Below, piece by piece: positions 42,113-56,000 of a stretch of DNA of 64,000 nucleotides. The notes beneath the pieces were generated by a model. It was not told the origin of the DNA, did not search any database, and saw only the letters and a program-made list of their open reading frames with translations. The translations under genes and the position numbers were made by a program. Every line of letters begins with the position of its first letter. The first letter of the stretch is position 1. Origin of the DNA: Valencia hispanica (taxonomy: Eukaryota; Chordata; Actinopteri; Cyprinodontiformes; Valenciidae); contig OY747704.1 in assembly GCA_963556495.2 (NCBI GenBank), positions 8,301,001 through 8,365,000 on the forward strand. Direction: 5' to 3'.

Positions 42113-43792
42113 GTCTGTTCTGCATTGAACAGAGGTGAAGGGATAAGGTAATTATGCGTCTCATATATAAATAGCAGAAACTGAAGGGAATACTGTAGCC
42201 TACTTTATTATTATTGGTTAGAATTGCTTAGGCTCAGCAACATGCAGAAGAAGCACAGTCATCTAAATGGTAAAAGGGATTACCAACCAGAAATAAACTA
42301 TTTATTATGGATTTTAACATTGTTAAAGTGTAGTAAAAAGAGTTTAATGAATTATAATCTCAAAAATCTAGTTTATTTTCCCTCCAGGGTTACTAGTTGA
42401 TCTATCCAGCAGGGGGCGACTCCAGGAAGTGACATTAGTAGTAGCTTTACAGTGAGAAGTGGACTCTGACTATGTCAGAATAATAATTTTTATTCCTGTT
42501 ATATTAAGTATTTTAGAATATAGTTTAGGGGGAAAGTTTTTAGACATAGGGAAACTTTTTAAACAACATTTCGTAATGTCTGAAGTAATTGAAGACATGC
42601 TAATACTGCATGGGAAATAAAAATGGCATCACACATAAACAGTGCCAGAAGCACTTTAAAAAATAGGCTCCTTATCATTTTCTTTAAAAAACCTGAATTG
42701 GCTGTGTCCAGTCAGTGGTCAACACTCAGTGGTGTTGGCCACCATGATTTTTTTTCAAACATGTTTTAGTAATACAAGGCTGGAATACAGTATCATGGTT
42801 ACTCTGCACACTTCAGCATGATGCATTTAATATGTTTTAAAGGCACCAATTGACTGAAACACAATTCATCTAAGGAATTTACAGATTAGTCAAATCACAT
42901 TGCTGGATTTATATTTTGCCGAAACAGGTCATATGGTCTTAAAGGCCAATGAATAGACCAAGTTAAAGGCAATCAATAAATCAAAAATAATTTTGGACCA
43001 TAAAGAGACAGTGAATCAATATCATGTCATCTCAAGGCAGTTTACAAAAAGAAAAAAAAGTTAATTCAATCCAATTTTACATTCAGCCCAAAAGATCCTT
43101 GTTATCAAACAATCAGTCAAGTTCAGTTTATTATTAAAATTGGTTAAAAAATATTTCCATGTAATGAAACTTGGCAAATTGCACGTGTCATTGATTTGCA
43201 GCATTCACTCTTCCTGGACAAAAGCTGCTAAATCTATCAACCAAACTTGGGTCTCTTAGAAAAGAAGCATGTAGATGGAAAATACATGTGACATTTTTCT
43301 TTCATTTTCTGCTTTCTATAAAGTATCAGAGGATAGAATCACGTTTCTACAAGTAGGCTTAGGAATGTAATGAAGGCGATTTTTGAAATAAATAAATAAA
43401 TCACTGCTAACTCAATAAAGTTGTGGCATTAAGTAGGATACCTCTGGCACTTATGTTATCTAAAACTGTAATATTCACGTTTTCATGATACAACTTGCCC
43501 AACATGAAGAACAATTATCATCTCTCATGGTCAGGGTTTACCACAGAATTAGGCAGTTCAAACATCTGAGGGCCCACATTAGTAACTAACAGCTGAGGAG
43601 TCAGAAATTAGGTCTTCCATAGATCTGCCAAAACCATCAGCAAATCAGATCCGGTTGACCGTTTACTGACGCACCACTTAATATAGGCAAGAATCTCTCC
43701 TGCTGTCCAGGATGTATTCTGTTTCACTGATCACTGGGGAAAAGTGTCCACAGCGATAGAAAATAGATAATGGATGGAAGGAGAGAGGCCTT
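42113..43792. other. Intergenic region upstream of fxn
   Basis: Mostly AT-rich unique-looking sequence. 43015-43240 is a decayed L2-like tail (TCATCTCAAGGCAGTTTACA). No TATA box or CpG island is obvious ahead of the proposed frataxin exon. Confidence 0.4.
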
Positions 43793-43865
43793 TCCTATTT
43801 CCAGTCCAGTTGGTGGCAGCAATGCACATTAAGTTACCTAACACTAGGCACAGACGAAGAAGAAG
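43793..43865 (+). mobile_element. LINE 3' tail just upstream of fxn start
   Basis: CCAGTTGGTGGCAGCAATGC followed by an (AGACGAAGAAGAAG) end matches the tails at 13890-13940 and 35199-35280. It ends about 45 bases before the proposed frataxin ATG, so it is likely part of the promoter or 5' UTR. Confidence 0.6.
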
Positions 43866-43909
43866 CTTGGCCATTATCTTAATGAGTCGGTGTGGTGTAG
43901 CATTCGATA

Positions 43910-44020
43910 ATGCTTCTTTTTACAAAAACATGGACGATTTCTCCACAGATCTGTCACCTTGCAGGTACAAAGCTGCACCTAGGGACAGCAAAGAGAACTG
44001 CGGGGACATGCTTTCATCAG
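43910..44020 (+). CDS. fxn: fxn exon 1 (proposed targeting presequence)
   Basis: 37 codons from ATG at 43910 ([13 protein letters not shown]), ending in phase 0 at CAG|GTAACA. It has basic and hydroxylated residues and no Asp or Glu, as expected of a mitochondrial presequence. Upstream ATGs in other frames (43774, 43892) do not connect in frame to later exons. Confidence 0.5.
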
Positions 44021-47000
44021 GTAACATCCATAGATAATATCGAGGCTGTTCATCCACACAGGAAACTTACATGTTTTTGAAACGGCTCCGCTGTGCGAAC
44101 TACAGGGATGCATGTGTCCCCATAACTGTATTATGAAGCATTAAGTAAACCATATTTAAACGGATTCAGTTTGGGCTTTTTCCTTTCGATCATTTTGTTG
44201 ATCAAATTTAGTCTGAAGTCACATTTACGTTCCATAACGTTAAGTTCCGTCATCAGTTTGTAAACTAAAGTTGGCATACAATGTGTGCTAAATGGCCGAT
44301 TTAGGAGTTGCTAAATCGGAAGCGTCGGTTTAGATGCAAACTTCAGTGTGGCATTTTGCAGATGATAAGAGATTAGAGCTGAACAATTTTGGCCCCAATA
44401 CTGCGCCATACCTTTATGCGGATGGTTGTTGAACAGTATTTCCTCTGCTCTGTTATAACACCAAGGAGCACCTACCTGTTACATGAAGTTCTAAACGTTT
44501 AAAACTGCAACTACAACATATTGACTTCACATCAACTAAATTATTTTGTTTGTAACAATATTTTTAATGAAAACATCAATTTAGGGTCTACTTTATTTAT
44601 TTATTATTTGTCAGTTTTTATAGAAACTGTTAACTGAAAAGAAACACACAATATGTTTGATTTAAATAACTACAAAAATGAAAACAATTAAAACCTTTGA
44701 TTTATCTTTATTTTTTAATCAAACATTTTATTGGTGTATTTCACACACTAAATAATTGGCATTTTAATCTTTAACTAACCAAATTTTCCCCTTGGTTTTA
44801 GCTCCACATGCTGTCTGTCCATCAAGAGGCTCAAAGTCTGACAACACACAGCCTACATCCCAGCATCCTTCAACCTGTCGGGGAGGTCAGACTTTTCACT
44901 GCTATTCACACATTTACATTCACTATTATGTATATAAGTATATTGATGTTTGGCTTTAAATCTTTTTTTCCTTAGGGTAAAATAACTATGCTACATACAA
45001 CTAGTATTTAAAACCAAAATCAAATTCAAGAATTTAGGGTACAATCTGTACGAGCTTTGGTACATCCATTTACCTTAAACATGATCATGACTTGTGATGA
45101 AACATTTAGGAACTATGTGCTTAAAACTAGGTCTGTGTCAGGAAGCCTACCAGTTCAAATAAACTGCACCTATTCCACCATCAACAAGAACAGAACTTGG
45201 GGAAACACCTTTCTCATCTTATGCACCAAAATTGTGGAATAAACTTCAAAACACCCTAAATCTAGAATCAATTTCACCTTTTAATACTTTTAAAAACCTT
45301 TTAAAGTCAACCCTGACAGAACAGTGTAATTGTTCTTTATGAAGTGTTTTTTATTGATGTCGGTATTAGCTTAAGTGTAATATCTTGTTTGTGTTTTAGT
45401 ATGTTTAATGTACTGAGATCAGTGGTGTTGTATGTAATATTTGTCCTGCCTAGATGTATTCTTTTGTAACTTTTAGCCACCAGTCTTGGCCAGGACTCCC
45501 TGGGAGAAGAGTTATTGTAACTCAGTGGGACTTTCCTGGTTAAATAATTGTTTAATAATATTCTGATGCAGCATATTGAAATATGCTTTTTCAGATAGAA
45601 AGATTTCTATTAATAACAGAGAGTAAAGCGGACTATCCAGCACCAGGGACAGCAGCACCCCACAGGTCAAATGTGTTGTGCATTAAAGGTGGCTGATTAA
45701 ATTGTTCACTCTTTGGAGTAAGTTTCTCAAAGCTTCATCCACTTATGGTAGGTACACATAATTGAAGTCATTCAGTATATGTAAAGAAAAACAAAGCTAA
45801 TAGTTGTTTAAATTGTGCAAAGAGCCATTCCAAGTTTTAAATTTTTCTTCCATGCAGAGTAAATAAAAGACCAAGCAGAATTCCTGACAAGAGTTAGATT
45901 TTATGTTGCATCCTTTCAAAGAGGATGACCTGTGCAAGCCTTTTAAAAAGTGACCAGTTCAAAAGTTTGTTTCACCTTTAAAATTTAGCCAAGTACACAA
46001 CAGTAAAAGCACCTGGATATACTGAAGGAAGTTTTTTTATGAAGTAGTGGAAAAGATTGTGGTGATATTTTCTTTTTTAGTATGACAATACATTCAACAT
46101 TTTACAGCCTTTTCCAATATAGACTCTCCATTGGTACATCATGAAGTTAAAACAGAATTTGTGTGATTGACCTTATAGATAGATATCCATCCATCCATCC
46201 ATCCATCCATCCATCTTCTTCCGCTTATCCGGAGTCGGGTCGCTGGGGCAGCAGCTTAATTCAATTCAGTTTCAATTCAGTTTATTTATATAGCGCCAAT
46301 TCACAACAGATGTCATCTCAAGGCACTTAACAAGAAGTCATTTCAATACATTTATGCAAACATTCCAATCAGTTAAAAAGTTTCCTATTGAAGGAATCCC
46401 AGCAGATTGCGTCAGTCATTGGCGTGAGGTTGGGCCCCGTTGATGCAGACTTTCCAACCACAGCAATCCTTCAGCAATCCCTCATACTGAGCAAGCATGT
46501 AGCGACGGTGGAGAGGAAAAACTCCCCTTTAACAGGAAGAAACCTCCAACTGAACCAGGCTCAGTAGGAGCGGCCATCTGCCACGACCGTCTGGGGGTTT
46601 GAGAAGACAGAGCAGAAACACAGAAGGAACAGAAGATCTGATATAAGAGAACTTTCTATGTTACAGAAAGTAAAAAGTTAATAACAGGACACAGTGGATA
46701 TTCAGTTACTGGGAGGATCATCCCAGTCGATGCCCCCCGTCCAACAGGGCATTGCAGCCAAGCAGGATACCAGACCAGGTATATCTTCTATGGAGAGAAA
46801 AACACTGAGAGAAAACAAAGTTAACAGTCGAAATAACAGAATATACTGTAATACAACTGGAGAGTCGTAGGAGAAAAGGAAGTAGCAGAGTGAAAAAAAT
46901 TGGTAAGTCTGTCCTCTAGCAGTCTAAGCCTATAGCAGCATAACTACAGAGATAGCTCAGGATGACCTAAGCCACTCTAACTATAAGCTTTATCAAAAAG

Positions 47001-50000
47001 GAAAGTTTTAAGCCTGGCCTTAAAAGTCAACAGACTGTCTGCCTCACGGACTAAAGCTGGGAGCTGGTTCCACATGAGAGGAGCCTGATAACTAAACGAT
47101 CTGCCTCCCATTCTACTTTTAGATATCCTAGGAATTACAAGTAAACCTGCAGTCTGAGAGCGAAGGGCTCTGTTAGGAACATAAGGAACAATTAGATCTC
47201 TGATGTATGATGGAGCTTGATTATTAAGGACTTTGTATGTAAGAAGAAGGATCTTAAATTCTATTCTGGATTTAACAAGGAGCCAATGAAGGGAAGCTAA
47301 AACAGGAGAAATGTGATCTCTCTTTTTAATATTCATCAGAACTCTTGCTGCTGCATTTTGGATCAACTGAAGGCTTTTAATGGCATTTTGTGGACTACCT
47401 GATAGTAAAGAATTAGAGTAGTCCAGCCTTGAGGTAACAAATGCATGGACTAGTTTCTCAGCATCACTCCTGGACAGGATGTTTCTAATTTTAGCAATAT
47501 TCCGGAGGTGAAAGAAAGAAATCCTAGAAACCTTTTTAATATGGGATTTAAATGTCAAGTCTTGGTCAAAAATAACGCCGAGGTTCTTTACGTTATTACT
47601 GGGGGCCAATTTAATGCCATCCAGATGAAGTGATTGACTAATCAGTTTCTGTTTAAGAACTTCTGGTCCAAAGACAGCAACTTCTGTTTTGTCAGAATTT
47701 AAAAGCAAAAAGTTTAGGGTCATCCATGTTTTTATGTCTTCCAGACATGCCTGTAATCTACCTAACTGACTGGGTTCATCAGGATTTATGGATAAATATA
47801 GTTGTGTATCATCGGCATAGCTGTGGAAATTTATCCCATGCTGTCTAATGATTCTACCAATTGGGAGCATATATATGGTGAACAGAATTGGTCCAAGCAC
47901 AGAACCCTGTGGAACTCCACAAGTAACCCTTGAGAGTGAAGAAGATTTATCATTTAGATGAACAAACTGGAATCTATCAGACAAATATGATTTAAACCAG
48001 CCTAGTGCTGCATAAGCAAGGACACCCAGACTTCCCCTCCCCAGCCACTTGTTCCAGCTCCTCGGGAGGAATCCCAAGGCGCTCCCAGGCCAGCCGAGAA
48101 ACATAGTCCCTCCAGCGTGTCCTGTGTCTTCCCCTGGGCCTCCTCCCGGTGGGACGTGCCTGAAACACCTCACCAGGGAGGCGTCCAGGAGGCATCCTGA
48201 CCAGATGCCCGAGCCACCTCAACTGACTCCTCTCGATGTGGAGGAGCAGCGGCTCTACTCTGAGCCCCCTCCAAATGACTGAGCTTCTCACCCTATCTCT
48301 AAGGGAGAGCCCAGACACTCTCCGGAGGAAACTCATTTCCGCCGCTTGTATCCGTGATCTCGTTCTTTCGGTCACCACCTAGAGCTCTGACTAGAGATGA
48401 GGGTAGGAACGTAGATCGACCAGTAAATCGAGAGCTTCGCCTTTCGGCTCAGCTCTTTCTTCACCACGACAGACCGGTACAGCACCTGGATAACTGCAGA
48501 TGCCCTACCAATCCATCTATCGATCTCCTGCTCCATTTTTCCCTCATTCGTGAACAAGACCCCCAGATACTTAAACTCCTCCAGTTGGGGAAGGACCTCA
48601 TCCCAGACTCGGAGAAGGCACCCCACCCTTTTCCGGCTCAAGACCATGGCCTCGGATTTGGAGGTGCTGATTCTCATCCCAGCCGCTTCACACTCGGCTG
48701 CGAACCGCTCCAGCGAAAGCCATAGATCACGTTCCGATAAAGCCAACAGGATCATTTCATCTGCAAAAAGCAGAGACCTGAATATGAGGCCACCGAAACG
48801 GATCCCCTCAACACCCTGGCTGCGCCTAGAAATCCTGTCCATGAAAGTTATGAACAGGATCAGTGACAAAGGGCAACCTTGGCGGAGTCCAACTTTCACC
48901 GGAAACAAGCCCGACTTACTGCCGGCAATGGAAACCAAACTCTGGCACCGGTCGTACAGGGACCCAACAGCCCGTATCAAGGGGCCCGGTACCCCATACT
49001 CCCGGAGCACCCCCCACAGGGCCCCCCGAGGGACATGGTCGAACGCCTTCTCCAAGTCCACAAAACACATGTAGACCGGTTGGGCGAACTCCCACGCACC
49101 CTCCAGGACCCTGCTAAGGGTGCAGAGCTGGTCCAGTGTTCCACGGCCAGGACGAAAACCGCATTGTTCCTCCGGAATCCGAGGTTCGACTATCCGTCGG
49201 ACCCTCCTCTCCAGAACCCCTGAAAAGACCTTACCAGGGAGGCTCAGAAGTGTGATCCCCCTGTAGTTGGAACACACTCTGTGGTCCCCCTTTTTGAACA
49301 GGGGGACCACCACCCCGGTCTGCCAATCCTAGGGAACTGCCCCAGATGTCCACGCAATATTGCAGAGCCGTGTTAACCAACACAGCCCCACAACATCCAG
49401 GGCCCTGAGGAACTCCGGCCGGAGCCCTGCCACTGAGGCGCTGGTGATCTCAGCACCAGAGATTGGAGAGCCCAACCCAAAGTCCCCAAACCCTGCTTCC
49501 AGATTGGAAGGCGTGTCGGTTGGATTGAGGAGGTCTTCGAAGTATTCCATCCACCGACCCAAAACGTCCCGCGTCGAGGTCAGCAGCACACCATCCCCAC
49601 TGTAAACAGTGTTGGTTTCCGAGACACCGGATGGTGGACCAGAATCGCTTCGAAGCCGTGCGGAAGTCGTTCTCCATGGCCTCTCCAAACTCATCCCACG
49701 CCCGAGTTTTTCCTCCGCAACCATCCGTGCCGCACTCCGCTTGGCCTGCCGGTACCTATCAGCTGCTTCAGGGTTCCCACAAGCCAAAAAGGCCCGATAG
49801 GACTCCTTCTTCAGCCTGACAGCATCCCCAGCGGGTTCGGGGGTTGCCGCCGCGACAGGCACCGACCACCTTGCGGCCACAGCTCCGGTCAGCTGCCTCG
49901 ACAATGGAGGCGCGGAACATGGCCCACTCGGACTCAATGTCCCCCGCCTCCCCCGGGACGTGTTCAAAGTTCTGCCGGAGGTGTGAGTTGAAGTTCCTTC

Positions 50001-53000
50001 TGACAGGAGACCCTGCCAGACGTTCTCAGCAGACCCTCACAACACGTTTGGGCCTTCCAGGTCTGTCCGGCGTCCTCCCCTACCATCAGAGCCAACTCAT
50101 CACCAGGTAGTGGTCAGTGGACAGCTCAGCCCCTCTCTTCACCCGAGTGTCCAGAACATGCGGCCGCAGCATGTTTGCTTTCAGTTTTCTGGCATGACGG
50201 TTGTGGAAAATCTGAAGAATAACATTTCAATGAGAATTCCTGCTAAAAAATAATTCAATACATTTTCCTTTGATGTATTTGTTCAACGTTGGCTGGACCC
50301 CAACAGAAAGTCAACTAATTTTTGGTTTAAACGAATGTGTTTTCCGCTCACTTCGCTCTTTACAAAAGGGATTTTTAGAGGACAGTTCTGGGTTTAGAGC
50401 AGCAACACTCAGTGCCTTTCAATATTATTCATACTCCAATGAACCTCAATCAATTTTGATGAAATTTAGATATGATAGACTAATGCAACATGGTACATTT
50501 AGCAACATTTAGGGTAAATGATGCATTGTGTTGTGGGAAAAAAAATATATTCTTTCTTCCATATGAATGAGACTGGAGTGTAGATTGCCGTTTTTATATT
50601 TTATTACGGCCAGTCTTGTACATGAGCCTGTCTGGGACAACGCTCAAACTCTCTCGCACCCCAGATCATGCAAGCCAAGCCAAGCCAAGCCAACAACTCA
50701 ACTCAACTCAACTCAACTCAACTCAACTCAACTCAACTCAACTCAACTCAACTCAACTCAACTCAACTCAACTCAACTCAACTCAACTCAACTCAACTCA
50801 ACTCAACTCAACTCAAAGTGCTGTACATAAAATTCAAGAAAATAAAACTCATAAATTTAAAACAACAATAAAATGTGCTAAGAGCAGATTAAAAATGTAT
50901 GTCAAATAAATCCATAGAACGATCATAGAAGCTCTCATGCTGAGTCAAAAGCCAAAGAAAATAAGTGGGTTTTTAAGCAGCTTCTGCCTCCAGTCTCTTA
51001 ATGTTATGTCTTCATTGCAAGGTTAAGTAAAACACTCCTCACAGCTGAGGAGTCACGTAGTTAGATCAGAGTAGGTGAAAGGCCTCTTTCCTGACTCTAA
51101 TACTTATGCCATATTCCCCAGATGCCTTTACTAATTATTACTTAATCAAATAAGTGACATGACATTGAAATGTTTCTGTAACAATGGTTATCTAATTTTT
51201 TTTAAAATGTGTCAAAAGTGTGTGTATTTGTATTTAGCCCACCTGTCAACATTTTAAACTTTTGTTAATTTCAGTTACCGCTGCAGGTCTTTTAGATTTT
51301 TTTTTTCTACCAGTTTTGCACAATTAGCGACGGACATCTTAAACATTCTTCCCTGCAAAATACCTGAAGATCAGTCAAATTGGATAGAGAGCACCTGAGA
51401 AGGGCAATTTTCTCGCTGAACATTCTCTAATGAATTTGGGCCTGGAAACTTGACTGGGCCTTTCTAACACATAAATATGCTTTGAAAAAACATTTCATTG
51501 TACCACTGTCTGTATGCTTTGACTTCTTTAACTGTCAAAGTTGAGTAAACGCATCCCTGATACTGTCACCACCATGTTTTATAATGTGGATTTTGTGTTC
51601 TAGTTTGCTGTGGAGATTTAATTTGATGATAATGATAGATGGAACAGTGATCCATGACATGTTCCAAGCCTTGGGTATTGTTTGTTTCTGTAAATGTTTT
51701 ATAATTAACCATCTCATTTTTAAATATAAAAATTTGTGTTATCATTCTCCTCACAATTGGCTCTCTTGGTGTTGGCTGATGACATAACATTTCTATAGAA
51801 CACACAAACTCTGCGGTTTTAGGTGTGGAAAAGACCAAGGGGTATGAATCCAATATACCCAATACCAAACCCCGTCAAAGTAAATTGTGGCCAGGTTGGT
51901 CATTATTAAATGGCTCATGTAAGCTTCTCTTTTCATATCAGTGTGGCTGGAGAAGATTTGATAATGGCTGTGTCAGAAACCTTTCTCTAACCTCAAGAAG
52001 AAAGGATAAACCGACCAATGTGCAGATAAGGTATTCCTTCATTACTGCTCCCCTAAAATACCACCAATAATTGTTGAGTTGCCCAAATAACTGGTATATT
52101 TTTGCCTTTTTCTGAAAGGGAACTGTCAGAAGCAGCCTATGAGAAGCTGGCAGATGAGACACTAGATGCTCTATCTGATTACTTTGAAGATCTCGAAGAT
52201 GAAGCTGGAACAGACTATGATGTTGTCCTTTCTGTAAGCTATTACACTTCACATAGTCAGCATAGAACATCAATTCTTCTAGGAGACAGAAAAGCCCAAC
52301 ATGGATCAAAATCACAACTGGAAGTCATGGTAAATTGTTCCCAGCTCCTGCTCAGTGTGTCCTTACAAAGAGCAACCAATCAATTGGATGCCCATGTACA
52401 AACACAGACACATTTGTTGGTGTGCTCGTAGCTTCAGTAGGTCTGGGTAAACCCATTTGGAAGGAAACATCTACAAAGACGTTTACTGCCTTTTTTACAA
52501 TCAGGTTAATGTAGAATTGTAGAGAGATGAGACTGATACAACCTGGGAAAATCTTTGTCTCTCTCTCTCTTTTTGTCTCTTTCTGTCTCTCTCTCAAATG
52601 GCACTTTCAATTCCTTTTTTTTTAGTTATTCTTTTGTAAACTAAAAAAAAATAAAATTCTTCCTAAAGCAGGTAAGGTAAACCAGTAATATTGCATAAAA
52701 GCAACTAACAAATGTGTTGGTAAAATTTATTTTACTTTACATGTACATTTGCCTAGGGGTATGAACGGTACATTGTAGCTGGGTTGAGTGTTCCAAACAT
52801 ATTTGAGACTTGTTAGTAAGAACGATGACAATAGGGTGTAACAGTAGAGTTGCTGCTGGTACAAACTGGGTGTGGAATGTGTAGCACTATCCAGAGATGT
52901 GACAAATGTCTCTCTTTTACAAGAGACAGAAAAAATACTATCTTGATTCAAATGGAAACTGAAAAAAACTCACCACTATTTGTTATAGTTTATTCCCTAT

Positions 53001-56000
53001 TTAACCCAAACCAATTGGTATTTGTCAACATGGTTTTTGTCAAATTCCGGTCTGGCTTTTATACATTTTCTGTCAACACTGGAGCCCTCCTGGCTCTCCT
53101 GCCATTGAGCTCGTTGTTTAAAGGAGTCATAATCTGTAATTTTCACTTTTCCACGAGAAAAAATTTATGTTATGATTGCCTAACGATTATACACTGGCCG
53201 GCAAGCCGATAGCGTTTTGTTTGAAGCGTTTGTTTACTCTTGGGTTCGTCAACCAGCCCACATGCACGCGCACTCAAATACGCAATGTTACATTTCTGGC
53301 CGACTTGACATCAAGACGGCGCAGGATATACCATATATGGACATTGCAGACCTATGCTGCAGGAAAGCCTGCCCCTCATATGCAGTCGAGCGCCGCCATT
53401 ACTGAATTCCGATTTTGAAGTACGAACTCGAGCTCCGTTTGGAAAAAGGGGCCATTCCAACAATCAGGGACTTGCCTGCAATTGAAACGGTAAAGCTGTG
53501 TTTTTATTGCTCTACTGTGTGGAACAAACAGCAGCTAACTGCTAATGCGGCTATTGTATGCTAGCGGAAGTAGTAGCTTCGAGGACAACACGGGTAATGA
53601 CTGCTACCTTGCAACCAACAAATGACCTAGAATGCCACCAATCAACGCGCCCCTCATTTGCATTATTACAATGACTTCAGAAATAAGACATGGGCTTTTA
53701 ATCCTTTATACAAGCATTACATGGAGCTATGAGGAAACCAACAAATATATTTGTGTTTGTACATGCTCATCCAATTGATTATTGTTGGCTTGCTCTTTAA
53801 AAGGACATGCTGAGCAGGAGCTGAGCAATATCCTTTGGATCTAAATAGTATATTTAGATCCATGTTTTTTTTACGTGCTTTGTTCTGGAACTAAAAGATT
53901 TAAATTACAAACTGTCATTGTGTGTGCACAGAGTGGTGTGTTGACTGTGAAGGTGGGTGGAGACCATGGAACCTACGTTATCAACAAACAGATGCCTAAC
54001 AGACAGATCTGGCTTTCTTCTCCTACCAGGTAGCAATACAATGTGTATAATATAATGTAATATAATATCCACATTTAATTATATTGTTTGACGCTTCATT
54101 TATCCTTAGATCTTTTTAGGATTTACACTTCTACAGTTGTAATATATATAATTTAAAATGAGGCAGGCACTACCAAAATGTTTTTGGATAGTGGAAGGAA
54201 ACCAGAATACTTGGGGGAAATTCCATGCATGCATGAGAAGAACATGCAAAAGTCCCATCATAAGAGCCCCAGCTGGGATTTAAAGACAGGACCTTCTTTG
54301 TGTGAAGCATTGATGGTAACCGCCAAGGCACCTTCCTGCCCAGCACAGGAATTGCACTCAACATACCAAAATTGAGTTGTTTTCTTCATTCAATTTTTTA
54401 AGCAGACTGCACTCTGTCATTTGTGTTTCAGTTATGTGATTAAGTCTTGTCGCTAGTGCATGCTCGGTATGAGGGGTTGCTGCAAAGCCAACAACACCGT
54501 AAGCGATTGTCTACTGTCGCTGCATGCTCGTCCAGGAGCAGTGAATGCTGAAAGTCGATGACTCAGTGCCACATTCTGCGTTTCCTTTGAAAGATTTTTT
54601 TCTTATTTTATTTTTTTGACCAATTTGAATAAAAAACTGAACTTTACTGCATTGTTTGACAGCTAGGATCAATGGGAATGTTTGTATGATTAGATTGAAT
54701 TGAGATTTTTGTAAAGTGCCTTGAAATTACGTGTTATGAATTGGCACTATATAAATAAAGTGAATCGAATTAAGATATTTAAATGGAATACATCACCATC
54801 TTAGTAAAAAAAAGTACAAAAAACTTACTTCAATGGCCTTTGCACCTTGGTTGTACTTAGTCATGTGTTGTGAATGACTGACTCTAGCAACTGGGTGGGT
54901 TTACACCCAGGCTCACCATACATGCATGTAGCTGTAGTAGAGTTTGAGAGCCTTGCAAATGACATTTAGTTACATTAGGTTAAGGTCTATTATAAAATGG
55001 CAAAATTGTTGGTTGAAACCAGATGTTTCCTCTGGGAGTTACACCAACTTCCTACTTGGTAGGAAAGGCCTGACAAAGACATAAAAAAATAGACAACTCT
55101 CTGCAGGGTTAAATGGGAATCCAGCTTGGTTTGGGAAATCAGATGGTTTGAAGCTTATATGATTAAGATTGTCATGGAGGGACAATTACTTTTGTTTCGT
55201 TTTACCAGTGGGCAAGGCTAAAGTGAAAATGTAAATGTGCTGAGGAATGGTCTATAATGGCACAAACAGTTATGGTGAGAAGTCCGATTTTAGGGTCTGG
55301 CCAATCCCACATGCTTTCTTGAGGAGTCGAGCTTTTGATAACTTTTGATCACTGTTGACATTGGAACATACCGATTCATTTATATGGTGCTTAAAAGCAA
55401 CTCACCCCCAATTAAACTTTTTTGCTGATAAACTGTATAAATGAGTGTCTAATAGTGCTGTCTACGTTTCTGGAAATTATTTTGGTATTCTAGTTTATCT
55501 TGGTAAAAGTATTAATATTCTACCTAAAACCGTCAGTGTGGTGCCCTTTTTAGGTTAAAACTCTACATTGCACTTGAATTTGAATCAGGCATTGCTATTT
55601 GCTCTGTGGTGAGGCCTGACATCACCCTGCTCTCCTCCATGGAGTATAAAACAAGCAGAGTCTCCACCCACGCCTTCTGCACCTTCATCCCTCCCTTTCC
55701 TCTGGTGAAGGAGGTGGAGAGAAATCCATCCATCTCAGAACGATTGCTCTGAGACAAAGGAGCTCACGTTGCTCTCCATCTCTCTCGCCTTTAAATGTAT
55801 ACATTTAAAGGCTTTCCCCTCATCTTTATTGCCTGACTAATGTAAAAAAATTAAGATAAATGAAGAGAATGGTGTATATATAATTCTCAGGTTGCAGAGG
55901 CTTGATTATTATCTGAGGACTACTGTGTTGCCGATAGGCATCTAGTTTACTCTAACAGATTTTAATGAGCGAAATATAAAATTAAGATAAAAATGGAAAC

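Noticed and set aside
43774..44037. 87-codon frame as the frataxin N-terminus
   Set aside because: It reads through a LINE tail and ends in phase 1 at the 44020 donor, which leads to stop codons in the following exons.
48012..48173. Frame joining RTE-type sequence to L2-like RT as one protein
   Set aside because: The junction is an insertion boundary; the frame is open by chance.
50567..50909. Three overlapping plus-strand frames with repeated NSTQL
   Set aside because: They are translations of the (ACTCA)24 microsatellite; a 5-bp repeat without stops is open in every frame.
52102..52431. 109-codon frame as a single frataxin-like ORF
   Set aside because: It runs past the 52233 donor into intron 4; only 52119-52233 is exon.
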